Part shown: piece by piece, positions 36,701-44,598 of the stretch
Layout of the letters: every line of letters begins with the position of its first letter
How positions within the stretch are numbered: the stretch's first letter is position 1
Source: Clostridia bacterium
GTDB taxonomy: Bacteria; Bacillota; Clostridia; Oscillospirales; Acutalibacteraceae
DNA length: 64,000 nt
Assembly (NCBI GenBank): GCA_024404095.1
Contig: JAKSQO010000003.1
Coordinates: forward strand, 62,001 to 126,000
Reading direction: 5' to 3'
Notes under the pieces: generated by a model
What the model was told of the DNA's origin: nothing
Seen by the model: only the letters and a program-made list of their open reading frames with translations
The model's database searches: none
Translations under genes and position numbers: made by a program

Positions 36701-38646
36701 CCTGAATATGAAATAGTAACACTTTCAGCATTTTTGTAATAGAACCAGACTTTACCGCCTGATGAAATATTCTTATATCCCTGATTAGGAGTCTGGCTTA
36801 CAGATTCTCCGTTAAGAGTACATGTCTGATCAAGAACATCCTGGAAAGAATTATTACCGGGCTTGAGATAAATTACCTCAGGTACATTAAAGTATACACC
36901 GGGAATATCGGTATCCATTTTTACCATATCCCTGATTTTTGAATCTGCACTGTTAATTTTATCCTTATCATAAGAAATAGAGCCATTAAGTGCTGTTGCC
37001 TGAGGGTCACAAAGTGCCTCAGCAAGATTCTTCATCTGTGTATAGTAGGTTGAATATGTGATTCCTGTATTTGCTGTATCGGCAATAGTTTTGTTATCAA
37101 CATGGCTGTTTGCCGCCGCAGCATAAACCTGACGCCATGATGTCTTATCCACGGTCGTTGTATTAAGTCCTACGGTAAGACGCTGATAAAGATCATTATC
37201 ATCTAAAAATCCCCAGCGGTATGTAAGGTTATTGAAACAAATGGTATCATAACCGCTGTGAATTGATCCGTTAAACTTATAAGGACCACGTGAATCTCCG
37301 GGATTCATATCTGACTGATTAACAGTAGTTGTGATTCCGCCTGCAGGAGCATCATTATATTTATTGGTTTCTATTGAGCGGATATACTGGAGATTTGCAT
37401 ATGTATCATGAATGTAATGACAATAATATCCTGCCGCAAGATTAGGAATCTGATTATAATTTGTAAAACGGGATGTGTCGGCAACAACATATGCAACACC
37501 TGTTGTACCGTTATCGCTGCCGTTGTTATTGCTATCACGATACGTTCCTAAATTACCGTTGTCTCCGTATCCATACAAACGCCATGTTACAACATTTCCG
37601 CTAATATTGCTAACATTGATTGGCTGACCATAAGCAAGAGTCGGTGCAGCATTAGCACTGCCCCACTGCGTTTTATAGATATGATTGTCTTTATTTTCCG
37701 TCTCTTTACTACCGTCGCCGCTTGTTGTTCTATTCTTGCTCGACGAAAGGAAAACACCGCCATTGGTCACAGATGAAAGAGTAAGATTAGCTTCACTTAC
37801 GCTTAAATTGGCATTATTTGATTTATTAAAAGAACCAAAGCTTGTAAGAGGATCTGCACCTGTAAACTTTGTATTACCGCCGGAATAGTACATTGCGCCT
37901 GTAATAAACGCAAAGTTCTTCATTTCAGCTGTACTATAGCTGTCTCTTTCACGTTCATCGTCACCTACCATACCTGCAACGCCTGATTCCGGGACATAGA
38001 TTGCAGTATACATATAAGTAACGTGATAATCAGTTTTCACCTTATACTGATACACCCACTGAATAAAGTAGGTAGTACCTGGTTTGGCATTATTAAGAGA
38101 ACCGCCTGTAATCTCAACATCAAAACGGTTCACACCGCTGGCAACGATAGTCGGGGAACCTGACCATTGATTTGAGCTATCAGAACAATTAGCATAAGAC
38201 GCAATGGTAATAGGCGTTCCTTTTATGTTAAGAACAAGATTATTCACCGATACCTGTTTTGCACTTCCTGTACGTGTTTTTGTACCTGTGTTATAATCGT
38301 AATAATACACATTGTTAACTGCGAGCTTTACCTCTGAAGCATTTTTATACTCAAACTCAAGAGAATCTGAGCCACCTTGAGTAAAATCACGCAGACCTGC
38401 TTCTGCTGAGCCTCTGGTTATGTCCCATGCTGCAACATATCTGAAATCTTTTCTTTTCGTATCGAGCCATATGCTTTCAGGTGTATAAACATATTGATCC
38501 TCTACGACTGCCTTAAGTTCAGTTATGTGTTCCTTTGTAACATTCGCACTTGATTTGAGTATACCAACATCAAAGAAGCAGAATGTTGTTATGAGCATGG
38601 CAATGCACAGTACCATACTCAATGTTCGTTTGAGAATTTTTTTCAC
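30799..38646 (-). CDS. Giant secreted modular surface protein (2615 residues, B-repeats)
   Basis: A signal peptide (residues 1-34, LSMVLCIAMLITTFCFF) starts the protein; the start is GTG with AAGGAGG upstream. Modules by approximate residue: two related beta-rich units in the first 1100 residues, each ending in a YIP/YAP-type strand (AIYVPESG; TYVYAPYLG); a carbohydrate-binding-like jelly roll at about 1140-1270 starting VLFDNEFDFD; a Listeria-Bacteroides B-repeat (FLGWYQ) near 1317; a second jelly roll at about 1364 (VLFDNMLDFD); two more B-repeats (FVGWNTK near 1560, FIGWNTQ near 1650); a helical section (about 1700-1900); and several Ig-like units to the end. No LPxTG, SLH or dockerin is visible, so its attachment is unclear. 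Likely an adhesin. Confidence 0.88.
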   Translation of the reverse strand: MKKILKRTLSMVLCIAMLITTFCFFDVGILKSSANVTKEHITELKAVVEDQYVYTPESIWLDTKRKDFRYVAAWDITRGSAEAGLRDFTQGGSDSLEFEYKNASEVKLAVNNVYYYDYNTGTKTRTGSAKQVSVNNLVLNIKGTPITIASYANCSDSSNQWSGSPTIVASGVNRFDVEITGGSLNNAKPGTTYFIQWVYQYKVKTDYHVTYMYTAIYVPESGVAGMVGDDERERDSYSTAEMKNFAFITGAMYYSGGNTKFTGADPLTSFGSFNKSNNANLSVSEANLTLSSVTNGGVFLSSSKNRTTSGDGSKETENKDNHIYKTQWGSANAAPTLAYGQPINVSNISGNVVTWRLYGYGDNGNLGTYRDSNNNGSDNGTTGVAYVVADTSRFTNYNQIPNLAAGYYCHYIHDTYANLQYIRSIETNKYNDAPAGGITTTVNQSDMNPGDSRGPYKFNGSIHSGYDTICFNNLTYRWGFLDDNDLYQRLTVGLNTTTVDKTSWRQVYAAAANSHVDNKTIADTANTGITYSTYYTQMKNLAEALCDPQATALNGSISYDKDKINSADSKIRDMVKMDTDIPGVYFNVPEVIYLKPGNNSFQDVLDQTCTLNGESVSQTPNQGYKNISSGGKVWFYYKNAESVTISYSGPSAMGIGTTTWNNPNGKLLQTSITSGTWTSSSTSGYITWTAKYVDGGVEKSVTAKTYVYAPYLGTVACEVARKRAGSWTQVSSSDFAMANGTTWLTGIHDLSKNTEAVRDADGAFNHTPLTETWVMGSAGTTGVASTTSCDSGNTDPSNSRDLRYTSGQGYTGYWTKKKDSGTSTITGQWDGILYVDPSRVSNLNQIPNLYGGVDIQEQWDANEAKKGTVTLSVVGASENLINKEAKDSPNKKQNYQGYRFAETINYSITKKPSKVSLQSIITARVSTANPIVNLNLEYKDKNDLRSAVEYATKYSPVLQPQYYDTTSPKWQTYLTELENAQKVLTQVDSGTDPGTCSRKAAGTNSGSGPAYNLYQAVDALLMQDAPRNTTNHTAKQYNYGLIAQSDGKYRVTEIAEAKINNTSLMSVEYNPYDKVEYTSESYVGYNYIGYADEAKALGTTLTASEFTALDDSDTITYDHAENVDYTKTFFYLLKPEVLFDNEFDFDAQGFRSDTIALHNLNNVIVDYTANSVSFITPSAYGESYIDQNAKADMNLIPGHTYQLLYDFETTGKGEPRITILNSQTNGGTVKTLVETGLNGTEFTVPENGTYVYLRLGINAPSANEKTTYSNIIVRDVTNYNDPQITDIIHVSPTNKTVVAPSIYSGSKIGELASAQRDGYKFLGWYQSKDTNGHGTGTQATANDATKNYNIHLWSKWQSVPDVLFDNMLDFDYWSRSISETNNPNIPPTIKVVVDRELNSFLLTNLKSDSNDVYTKGYESTNAYKMPVVAGHTYKIMAKVEAIGAATNVDYMAFMYRDDGCSNPGAGTSGYCGRKLVELGENETKLLEGTIVAPSDAVYMTLRLGIRTANGTAKFSNIYVYDITNPAGFADDKSVAEPIYKNVSVGDKLGNMAVQSRTGYTFVGWNTKQDGSGVTYTADSIMPSNLSGSLQLYSQWIVNKFSLTYHANGYDTVAGTMPSTDPYELAYDKDYKVSDNLISAKIPKNTENVFIGWNTQADGKGTTFYPNNALTKENVNALYISSKGGPVTLYAQWLPTKTADDNSKNGETYRIENPSIKVLKGLELDSKNNWNEITQNTDKTYTETSYNAYKEAADEYVTAKAAILSAVNATNVENIKTKMSELGDKVKDLDSSYNNINKNYFNNFVIEYASGATPLNGIPAGTYSLADMNLNHYTDTMIKKAQADLKNGNDYLKSSHKITDQETLNDYVENIATDFVSVAQINATPTFEVYETTAALEAQKDQPLSGNIAGVNFVLTDAGSHTYYMYTNQPKPKVVVSVDDIAVTGGRVCYPTTATLESTVITYSDGSKSAAVAYKEITNTQYKTYTDNDNGNGIGTKHSYNKKAVITLSPQLSAIREEVVYKFKAHDDSLNETMAKKSALKSGNDLVNGTNAIDMADASSNEVTIIISYKPNNGFDVTYDQWDNGTNYDYWLKQFHLYRTSGGASNWEIPGWDASSISDKTVINHAKPINKYAICDENFGKLNYCSFYYTFTEDMISGFSDTNGTKFNFAKSFDKRTNDDKNYSASGANTQALEAALNSNANLDVMHAYIKSLIGEKDFDTVANGAHKYQGKNSGGSGTGFVIWPGTGSWSSNYYPASCAYTYVHLIDRWGNVVDKIIPCPNIDAQPVKTASSAGSATILEDGGSGIDIVTMSANSFEIITDETSTLNDNVYRTTGNTVKVYTGEANKNYTLTMKDVATNSTTATVKTDAEGYLVMTFEDACYTDGVYTFSLNGFEINLYDASAEPAKGKVVDVQYVPTVGITNTYNVKVEDRANMVQFIELDKGNGTRSYDRYDDRVTIVSYDAQGNVVSSTSKDLAYEIWTVKSTLAEGNIGVRVKESGSKVWEDKELAYNFTNEYVKADSGLVSAELAKTEGASGPVGFTVVTGSDVMSVQLKNEEGKTVTKKSDSATVNADGTLTFTGKVWFHSTGTRIATVRILDAYGWHDAGTLEYVINK

Positions 38647-38729
38647 AAAAATTTCCTCCTTGTTTTTATTTCCTATATATATAAATTATATGAAACGGAT
38701 TAACCCAATTTTCATATATATACCTTATT

Positions 38730-38758
38730 ATTTTATTATATATGCTATACTATGTCAA
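38730..38758 (-). promoter_or_regulatory. Promoter of the giant surface-protein gene
   Basis: On the minus strand TTGACA (38758-38753), a 17-base spacer and TAAAAT (38735-38730), leaving an A+T-rich leader of about 75 bases. Confidence 0.75.
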
Positions 38759-38865
38759 TGAAGTATATTCCTAAATTTTGACGATATACGTTTTTTTTTT
38801 GTATAAATTAACAATATAGATTTCACATTAACACAATTGCCACAAAAGTGTTTTACACCAATTGC

Positions 38866-38916
38866 AAAAAGAGATTTTAAAGTATGTATAAAATACAAGC
38901 CTTAAAATCCCTTTTG
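38866..38916 (-). terminator. Terminator of the GH78-phosphoesterase-DUF1292 operon
   Basis: Read on the minus strand, AAAAGGGATTTTAA and TTAAAATCTCTTTT pair over about 14 positions (with G-U) around a loop of about 20 bases and lead into a T-run. The remaining bases of the 38647-38956 gap hold the giant gene's promoter and A+T-rich DNA without a frame. Confidence 0.65.
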
Positions 38917-38956
38917 TTAATAAAAATAAAACGCTATTTCACTTTTTAATAATAGA

Positions 38957-39298
38957 CTATTCGGCGAAATTGAAATCGTCCTTATGCTTTTCCTTGAACA
39001 TATCAAACAGCTTCATAACAAGCTTCTCGTCCTCAATGCCGACATAGTTTTCCTCGTCGGGATTGCTCTCTGACGGTTCAACCTTAAGTATAATCACGCC
39101 TGCACTTTCCGCAACACCTGTTTCGGCAAGAACGATATAATTCTCTTTCTTGTAATCAATAACATCAAGCAGCTCAAACTCGGTCTCGTTTCCGTCCTCG
39201 TCCTCAAGAACAATTACATTGTCAAAGCCCTCTACGTCAAAAAGCTCATCTGAAAAATCATCGGTTTCCGCTGCGGGAACATTTTTATTCTTACTCAT
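38957..39298 (-). CDS. DUF1292 family protein
   Basis: 113 residues. NVIVLEDEDGNETEFELLDVIDYKKENYIVLAE and the acidic C-terminal part (LKVEPSESNPDEENYVGIEDEKLVMKLFDMFKE) match DUF1292 (YrzB-like), small acidic cytoplasmic proteins of Firmicutes with no settled function. The gene is the last of a minus-strand series, 18 bases after the metallophosphoesterase; AGGAG precedes its start. Confidence 0.9.
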   Translation of the reverse strand: MSKNKNVPAAETDDFSDELFDVEGFDNVIVLEDEDGNETEFELLDVIDYKKENYIVLAETGVAESAGVIILKVEPSESNPDEENYVGIEDEKLVMKLFDMFKEKHKDDFNFAE

Positions 39299-39316
39299 AA
39301 TATCTCTCCTGTTTCA

Positions 39317-40990
39317 TTATTTAATTATAACAATTACAACATCAAGAATGTACTTGATGACATTCATTATTATTTCAAGAACATCTGCAATTTTTGTTGT
39401 CTTGCCGACATTCTCTCCGAATGCAGGCAGGTCAACATCCCTGTCGGCAGGTGCTTTGTCAATCACAAACTGATCAAGTATCGGATAAAGCACAGCCTCA
39501 GCTGTATCGTATGAACTTTCGCTTCCGATTGCAAGATACCAGCAGTCAAGAGCAGGTGTATTGAATATTTCATCCGAAATTTTGAACAGCGCTTTCAGAC
39601 TCTCCTCGCCTGCATTTGAAAGGATAAATTCAAGTCCTGTATTAAGCCCCTTTACAAGAATTTCACATTCGGGACTGCCTGCGCTCGGCATATTCTCGTC
39701 ACCGTAATAGTGCTGAGCTACAAGAGACGTTACAAGGTCGCAGAGTGATGTGTAATTGGACTTCGGCAGAGTTACTCCTTTCATTGCCGCAAGAGATTCC
39801 ACACTATGCCGACCGTCTCCGCTGTCGTAAATCGGCATATCAAGTGCCGTTCCGACAAGACCCATAAGCGCATCAATTTCGTCAGCAATAACGCCGTCAT
39901 CAATCTTGATTTTCTTTTTGATAAAATCGGGTGAAGTGTACTTCAGAATCTTCTTTTCAATCGCATACTTGAAATAGCCGTAGGAATATGCGGTATAGTC
40001 TGACTTCATAAGTGCAAGCTGTTCGTCGGTGTAACCGCCAATCAAAGTTGAAAAATCGCACTTGTCAATGCCTTTCATTCTGAGCGAAACACCGTCCCTG
40101 CCGTATGTAACCATACGGTATTCGAGCGGATATGATGACAACGCGGTTGTGAGAACGTCATAGATTACACTACCGTCCTTAGCAACGTACTTTGCAATGT
40201 CGTTGCCGTGCTCGTGACCTGTGAACACATACTGAATACCAAGCTCGCAGAATTTTTCAGCTGACTTATCGGAGGCTTTAACAACAAAGTCCTTCATAAG
40301 CAGCTTGCCGAGTGTAAGATGTCCGAGCAGCGAATGGTGCATTGTGTAAAGCACCTCTCTGCCCTCAGCGTGAGCCGTGTTAACCTGCTCAGCTATCCAC
40401 TCATACAGTCTGTCTGTAATTCCGTCGCCGTCATTGCCGGGGTCGTTGGAGTCAACCGCAATCAGTCGGTAGCCGTTCGGCAGGTCAGCTGTGTACGAAG
40501 CTGTTTCAGCGTCAACCGTAAGAGCCTCACCATAGCCGAGTTCTTTATAATAAGCCTTGAACTCATCGGGTGTTGTATGGTAATAGTCGTGATTTCCCGG
40601 AATAACATAGACGGGAACTCCCGTTCTTTTTTCAAAGCCTTTAAGAAGATTTGCAACAAAGCTGTGCTCAACCTCGTTGCCCGATCTTGTGAGGTCACCC
40701 GAGATCAGTACAAAATCAACATCCTGCTCCGCCGCCTCGTTAAGAAACGCATTTGTAAGTCCCGGCGCCTCGTCATAGAGATTGCCCGAACCGCTTGCGT
40801 GGAAATAGAGCGGATTTTCGGGGTGGTTCTGCTCGAGAGTATCTCTGCCAACCTCGATATGAATATCCGTTGTCAATGCGAATCTGATTGAATCATCTTT
40901 CGCAAAGGATATCGGAGAAAAGCAGAGCGTACAGAAAATCAAGGTAACCGCAAGAACCGCCGATAAAATTTTTCTGAGTGATTTTTTCAT
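39317..40990 (-). CDS. Secreted metallophosphoesterase, large form
   Basis: 557 residues with a signal peptide (LSAVLAVTLIFCTLCFSPISFA). Calcineurin-like motifs are complete: TTDIHI (DxH, near 41), SGDLTRSG, IPGNHDYY, MHHSLLG and FTGHEHGN. After the catalytic domain (to about 310) comes a helical region of about 240 residues, ending in a hydrophobic C-terminal helix (VLEIIMNVIKYILDVVIVII) that may tether it to the membrane. The gene follows GH78 by nine bases in the same operon, which suggests action on phosphorylated sugar material, but the substrate is unknown. Confidence 0.9.
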   Translation of the reverse strand: MKKSLRKILSAVLAVTLIFCTLCFSPISFAKDDSIRFALTTDIHIEVGRDTLEQNHPENPLYFHASGSGNLYDEAPGLTNAFLNEAAEQDVDFVLISGDLTRSGNEVEHSFVANLLKGFEKRTGVPVYVIPGNHDYYHTTPDEFKAYYKELGYGEALTVDAETASYTADLPNGYRLIAVDSNDPGNDGDGITDRLYEWIAEQVNTAHAEGREVLYTMHHSLLGHLTLGKLLMKDFVVKASDKSAEKFCELGIQYVFTGHEHGNDIAKYVAKDGSVIYDVLTTALSSYPLEYRMVTYGRDGVSLRMKGIDKCDFSTLIGGYTDEQLALMKSDYTAYSYGYFKYAIEKKILKYTSPDFIKKKIKIDDGVIADEIDALMGLVGTALDMPIYDSGDGRHSVESLAAMKGVTLPKSNYTSLCDLVTSLVAQHYYGDENMPSAGSPECEILVKGLNTGLEFILSNAGEESLKALFKISDEIFNTPALDCWYLAIGSESSYDTAEAVLYPILDQFVIDKAPADRDVDLPAFGENVGKTTKIADVLEIIMNVIKYILDVVIVIIK

Positions 40991-40999
40991 ATTTTAACC

Positions 41000-43126
41000 T
41001 CACTTACGTACGATTTTTCCGTCAAAGATAATTTCAGCTTCTATTCCGTTCGGAACAGTAACTGTGCAGATGTTCTCCATGCTGTCAACAGCAACGCTAA
41101 CCCTGCCCTTTTCGGTTGTGATAAAGCCCGACACGCTTCCTGTTATTGCGTTGATTTTCGGCTCAATCACAATTTTTCTGAAACCTGCGTCACCCTCGGC
41201 ACGTCTGATTCCGAGAATATAATAGAAAAGGAATTTAACAACGCTGCCGAACATCGGGTGTGACATTGAGCGCGGGTCTTTCCACTCTTCCCAGAGTGTG
41301 GTTGCTCCGCATTTGAACATATATCCGAATGACGGATACTCCTCCTGTGCGAGGAAGTTAACAGCTTCGTCAAAATATCCGTTTGAGAAAAGTACCTTGG
41401 GCACAAGCTCAGTGCCAAATATGCCTGTGTCGAGCGGCTTTGTCTTTACCGCATTGACAAGGCTTTTGAGTGTTCTTTCATCGCCGAGACCGATATCAAG
41501 TGCGAACGCGTTTGCGCTATTAAGGTTGTCGGCAAAATCGCCTGTTTCAGCGTTAAAGTAATTCTTCACGAGCGCATCAGTCTTGCGTTTTCTTATCGCA
41601 AGGAGATTTTCCTTTTCATCCGCTCTGCCGATAACGTCGAGCATTTCAAGCATTCGGTCAATCGTTCTAACATAGAAATAGTTATTGACAAACGGTTCGG
41701 GAATTTCGGGTTTCATTCCGTGCTTTTCGTGAGGCGAACACCAGTCACCCAAGCACCATTGATTCGGCTGGTCGGAAATCACAAGCTCGTTTTCGCTGTG
41801 AGCTTCGAGGTAGTCGAAGTAATGGAGCATTTTATCAAAATATTTTCTGAACGGCTCGCTGTCTCCATACATTTTATAGAAAACATACGGAACTTCGGCA
41901 ATCGCACAGCCCCATCCGCCAGGACCTCCGCCGCTCTCGATATACGGGGCGGTGTACTGAACATGACCCGATATTTCATCCTGACAGTCCGCAATGTCCT
42001 CCATCCATTTAAGATAAAACTTCCTGCTTTCAATGCTTACCATAGCCGCCTCGCAGGCAAGCTGTCCGTCACCTGTGTAGCCGCGGCGCTCAAGATGAGG
42101 ACAGTCAGACGGAATGCCCATATGCATATTGCACAGCTGGGTTCTGATATAGTTATTGTATATGCCGTTAAGAACAGCGTTTTCGCATTTGAAATCCGAG
42201 CTGACAGGCAAGCCGGTGTGGATAACGTCAATTCGGAGAAGCTCTGCGCCCTTATCAATTCTGAGATAACGGAAAGCCTGCCACGTGAACAGAAGATGAT
42301 ATTCTCTGTCGCTGCCGTCACAGATATACTCAGCAGTCTGACCGTGAACCCACTTTTCGTGCAGGTCGCCGCTTTCATCAAGCTCCTCACTTACGGTTAC
42401 GGTTATTTTTCTTCCCTTTTCGGGACACTTGAAAACGTACCAGCCTGTTATGTTTTCGCCTGCGTCATATACATCATAGTTTTCAGCTTCAAGTATTTTT
42501 TTACACTCTATTGAGCGGATAATTTTATCATTCGGGCAATCCTGAATATAATACTCAGTCTCGGGGATAAACGCTTCAACTGTGTTCTGCCATTCGGAAT
42601 CGTCAAATTCGGCATTCAGCCACTTTCCGTCATAGCTGTGCTTTGTGTAGTCCTGTTTTTCACCTCTCGCGAAAAAGTACCACGTAAGCGGAGAATCGCT
42701 CCATTTAACCGATGTATCGCTGTAAAAGACATCAGTTCCGCTCTCAATTTTATAGCAGAAAATACAGCAATTTGAATAGACGCTGTACCAGCTCGGGCCG
42801 ACAACGGCACAGACGGAGTTTTTGCCGTCAGCAATCAGCTCGGTGATATCGTACTTCATGCAGTATATTCTGCTGTTCATCTTTTCGCCGTATTTAACGT
42901 AATTCGCACAGCTGTCATACTCGTGATAGAAGCTCGTTACGGGAGCGAAAATATCATCACTGACCTTTCTGCCGTTTACGTAAAGTCTGAAAACACCGAG
43001 TCCGCAGACAGTTATCTCTGTTTTTGTTCCCTGCTTTGCCTCAAAAACACCTCTGAAGCACGGTGCAACGCACTCCGCGGAAGGTTTGACAAACAAAGCC
43101 GAACCGAACATTTCATTTTTCTTCAT
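41000..43126 (-). CDS. Alpha-L-rhamnosidase, glycoside hydrolase family 78
   Basis: 708 residues with no signal peptide. The order is N-terminal beta-sandwich domains with VFRLYVNGRKVSDDIFAPVTSFYHEYD, then the (alpha/alpha)6 barrel beginning GIPSDCPHLERRGYTGDGQLACEAA, equivalent to the conserved D-P-R-E-R-GW-GD-Q catalytic motif, and VQYTAPYIESGGGPGGWGCAIAEVPY, then a C-terminal beta-sandwich (EKGRVSVAVDS). GH78 enzymes release rhamnose from plant flavonoid glycosides, pectin rhamnogalacturonan or bacterial polysaccharides. At about 700 residues it is a compact member. It has a strong promoter and heads an operon with a phosphoesterase and DUF1292. Confidence 0.9.
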   Translation of the reverse strand: MKKNEMFGSALFVKPSAECVAPCFRGVFEAKQGTKTEITVCGLGVFRLYVNGRKVSDDIFAPVTSFYHEYDSCANYVKYGEKMNSRIYCMKYDITELIADGKNSVCAVVGPSWYSVYSNCCIFCYKIESGTDVFYSDTSVKWSDSPLTWYFFARGEKQDYTKHSYDGKWLNAEFDDSEWQNTVEAFIPETEYYIQDCPNDKIIRSIECKKILEAENYDVYDAGENITGWYVFKCPEKGRKITVTVSEELDESGDLHEKWVHGQTAEYICDGSDREYHLLFTWQAFRYLRIDKGAELLRIDVIHTGLPVSSDFKCENAVLNGIYNNYIRTQLCNMHMGIPSDCPHLERRGYTGDGQLACEAAMVSIESRKFYLKWMEDIADCQDEISGHVQYTAPYIESGGGPGGWGCAIAEVPYVFYKMYGDSEPFRKYFDKMLHYFDYLEAHSENELVISDQPNQWCLGDWCSPHEKHGMKPEIPEPFVNNYFYVRTIDRMLEMLDVIGRADEKENLLAIRKRKTDALVKNYFNAETGDFADNLNSANAFALDIGLGDERTLKSLVNAVKTKPLDTGIFGTELVPKVLFSNGYFDEAVNFLAQEEYPSFGYMFKCGATTLWEEWKDPRSMSHPMFGSVVKFLFYYILGIRRAEGDAGFRKIVIEPKINAITGSVSGFITTEKGRVSVAVDSMENICTVTVPNGIEAEIIFDGKIVRK

Positions 43127-43159
43127 AAAAGCACGCCCTTAAACGGTGATTATTCTAAG

Positions 43160-43188
43160 ATTATATCATCTGAGGAAGTTATTTTCAA
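43160..43188 (-). promoter_or_regulatory. Promoter of the GH78 operon
   Basis: On the minus strand TTGAAA (43188-43183), a 17-base spacer and TATAAT (43165-43160). Confidence 0.72.
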
Positions 43189-43227
43189 TTGACAGATAAA
43201 AAATATTGCAAAAAGAATTAAAAAATA

Positions 43228-43256
43228 TTAACATTTTTTCAAATTTGTGGTATAAT
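43228..43256 (+). promoter_or_regulatory. Promoter of the lipase-like gene
   Basis: TTAACA (43228-43233), a 17-base spacer and TATAAT (43251-43256). Transcription should begin near 43263, so an ATG at 43270 would have almost no leader. Confidence 0.8.
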
Positions 43257-43287
43257 ATCCGAAAAAATAATGAGGGGAATGTTTATT

Positions 43288-44448
43288 TTGGCAGGAACAA
43301 AGGAATTTCTTGAGCAATTCAGTTCAATTACATTTGACGAACGTCCTTTCTGCGACGGTGACGCTGTTGCTTTATGTGAAATCACATACATTCACTATGA
43401 GGACATCGTTTCACCGTCATTTGACGACGAGCCCGTCAGCTTTGCTGAGACAAGCAAAAAGCTTATGGAAATCGACGAAAAGAGAGTTCGCAAGCTCGGT
43501 CTTATGATTTCTCCCAATCTCGGAAAAAGAATGATGGTCATGGCAAACAGCGAAAGATATGCTGACGTTAAAATTGCAGCATTCAGACGTTTTTACAGCG
43601 TTACGCCTGCCGTTCAGTTTGTTGCCGGCACATTTATTCTGCCTGACGGTACTGTTGTCGTTTCTTATCAGGGTACTGACGATACACTTGCAGGCTGGAA
43701 AGAGGATCTCGACTTTTTTGTTCGCCGTACCTCTCCTTCCTATCAGTACGCTATTGACTACATAAACGAGGTAAGCGAAAAGTTTGACGGTGAGATTATT
43801 CTTATTGGTCATTCTAAGGGCGGACACGAAGCTCTTTATACTGCTCTCAAATGCTCCCCCGCAATCAGAAAACGCATTAAATACCTTTATAATAACGACG
43901 GCCCGGGCTTCTATGACTACTCTATTTTCCGCACAGGCGCATATGATGAGCTTTCAGACAGATACAGACATTTTGTGCCGAGTTCATCCTTTGTCGGTAT
44001 GCTTCTCGCACACGATTATGACTATAAGGCTGTCAAGAGCACCCGCCACCTCGGACCTCTTCAGCACGACCTTGAAACATGGCAGATAGCTGACGGCGAC
44101 CTTGTTGTTGTTCCCGATACAGATATTCTTTCAAAGATAACAGACGTTTTCCTTGCTAAGCTCATTAACCGTGCGGACGATAAATCACTTGAGGCACTCG
44201 ACAGGGTTATCGGTGATCTTTTCATTGGCTCAGGTCAGGAAACAATTACCGACTTTGCAAAAAATGCATTGTCTGCCGTCAAGGGCGCAAAATCAGCATG
44301 GGACGAGATTGAGCCCGATGTCAGAGACAGCTTTAAGAATGCATTCAGCGGCGCAGGCAAGCTGATTAAGGAAAGCATTGACGTTGTTAAGTCAAAGGAT
44401 GTAAAAGAAGAAATCAAAAACGCTTTTTCGTTTGCAAAAGCTGTATAA
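43288..44448 (+). CDS. Lipase-like alpha/beta hydrolase (DUF2974/Mbeg1-like)
   Basis: 386 residues. The family's N-terminal helix (FLEQFSSITFDERPFCDGDAVALCEITYI) is followed by VVVSYQGTDDTLAGWKEDLDF and the nucleophile elbow IGHSKGGHEAL, with Ser in G-H-S-K-G; a catalytic Asp/His pair probably lies in the DGPGF/LQHDLETW region. DUF2974 proteins are predicted cytoplasmic lipases or thioesterases. The TTG at 43288 is preferred because GAGGGGAA lies eight bases upstream; ATGs at 43270 and 43279 sit before or within that site and too close to the promoter. The C-terminal 100 residues are helical. It is monocistronic, with its own terminator. Confidence 0.85.
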   Translation: MAGTKEFLEQFSSITFDERPFCDGDAVALCEITYIHYEDIVSPSFDDEPVSFAETSKKLMEIDEKRVRKLGLMISPNLGKRMMVMANSERYADVKIAAFRRFYSVTPAVQFVAGTFILPDGTVVVSYQGTDDTLAGWKEDLDFFVRRTSPSYQYAIDYINEVSEKFDGEIILIGHSKGGHEALYTALKCSPAIRKRIKYLYNNDGPGFYDYSIFRTGAYDELSDRYRHFVPSSSFVGMLLAHDYDYKAVKSTRHLGPLQHDLETWQIADGDLVVVPDTDILSKITDVFLAKLINRADDKSLEALDRVIGDLFIGSGQETITDFAKNALSAVKGAKSAWDEIEPDVRDSFKNAFSGAGKLIKESIDVVKSKDVKEEIKNAFSFAKAV

Positions 44449-44458
44449 TAGCACCTTA

Positions 44459-44492
44459 CTCCGTCGGCGGTCAATCGTCGGCGGAGATTTTT
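44459..44492 (+). terminator. Terminator of the lipase-like gene
   Basis: CTCCGTCGGCG / CGTCGGCGGAG forms an 11-bp stem with two G-U pairs and a six-base loop, followed by ATTTTT. Confidence 0.9.
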
Positions 44493-44540
44493 AAATATTC
44501 AAACACATTCCAAAATGTAATAATAAAGTGGATTTTCCTC

Positions 44541-44569
44541 TTGACTTTAGCACAGTAATGTGATAACAT
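44541..44569 (+). promoter_or_regulatory. Promoter of the yerC-his operon
   Basis: TTGACT (44541-44546), a 17-base spacer and TAACAT (44564-44569). No T-box or His-leader peptide is visible in the short leader. Confidence 0.6.
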
Positions 44570-44598
44570 ACTAAAAGTTTTTAATGGGAGCTGGTATT

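Noticed and set aside
40319..40891. 190-codon plus-strand frame inside the metallophosphoesterase
   Set aside because: Antisense shadow: the opposite strand carries all five phosphoesterase motifs in one frame.
41720..42514. 264-codon open frame on the plus strand opposite the GH78 gene
   Set aside because: It lies wholly inside a well-supported rhamnosidase gene, has no ribosome site and its protein shows no family motif; it is a shadow of the codon bias on the other strand.
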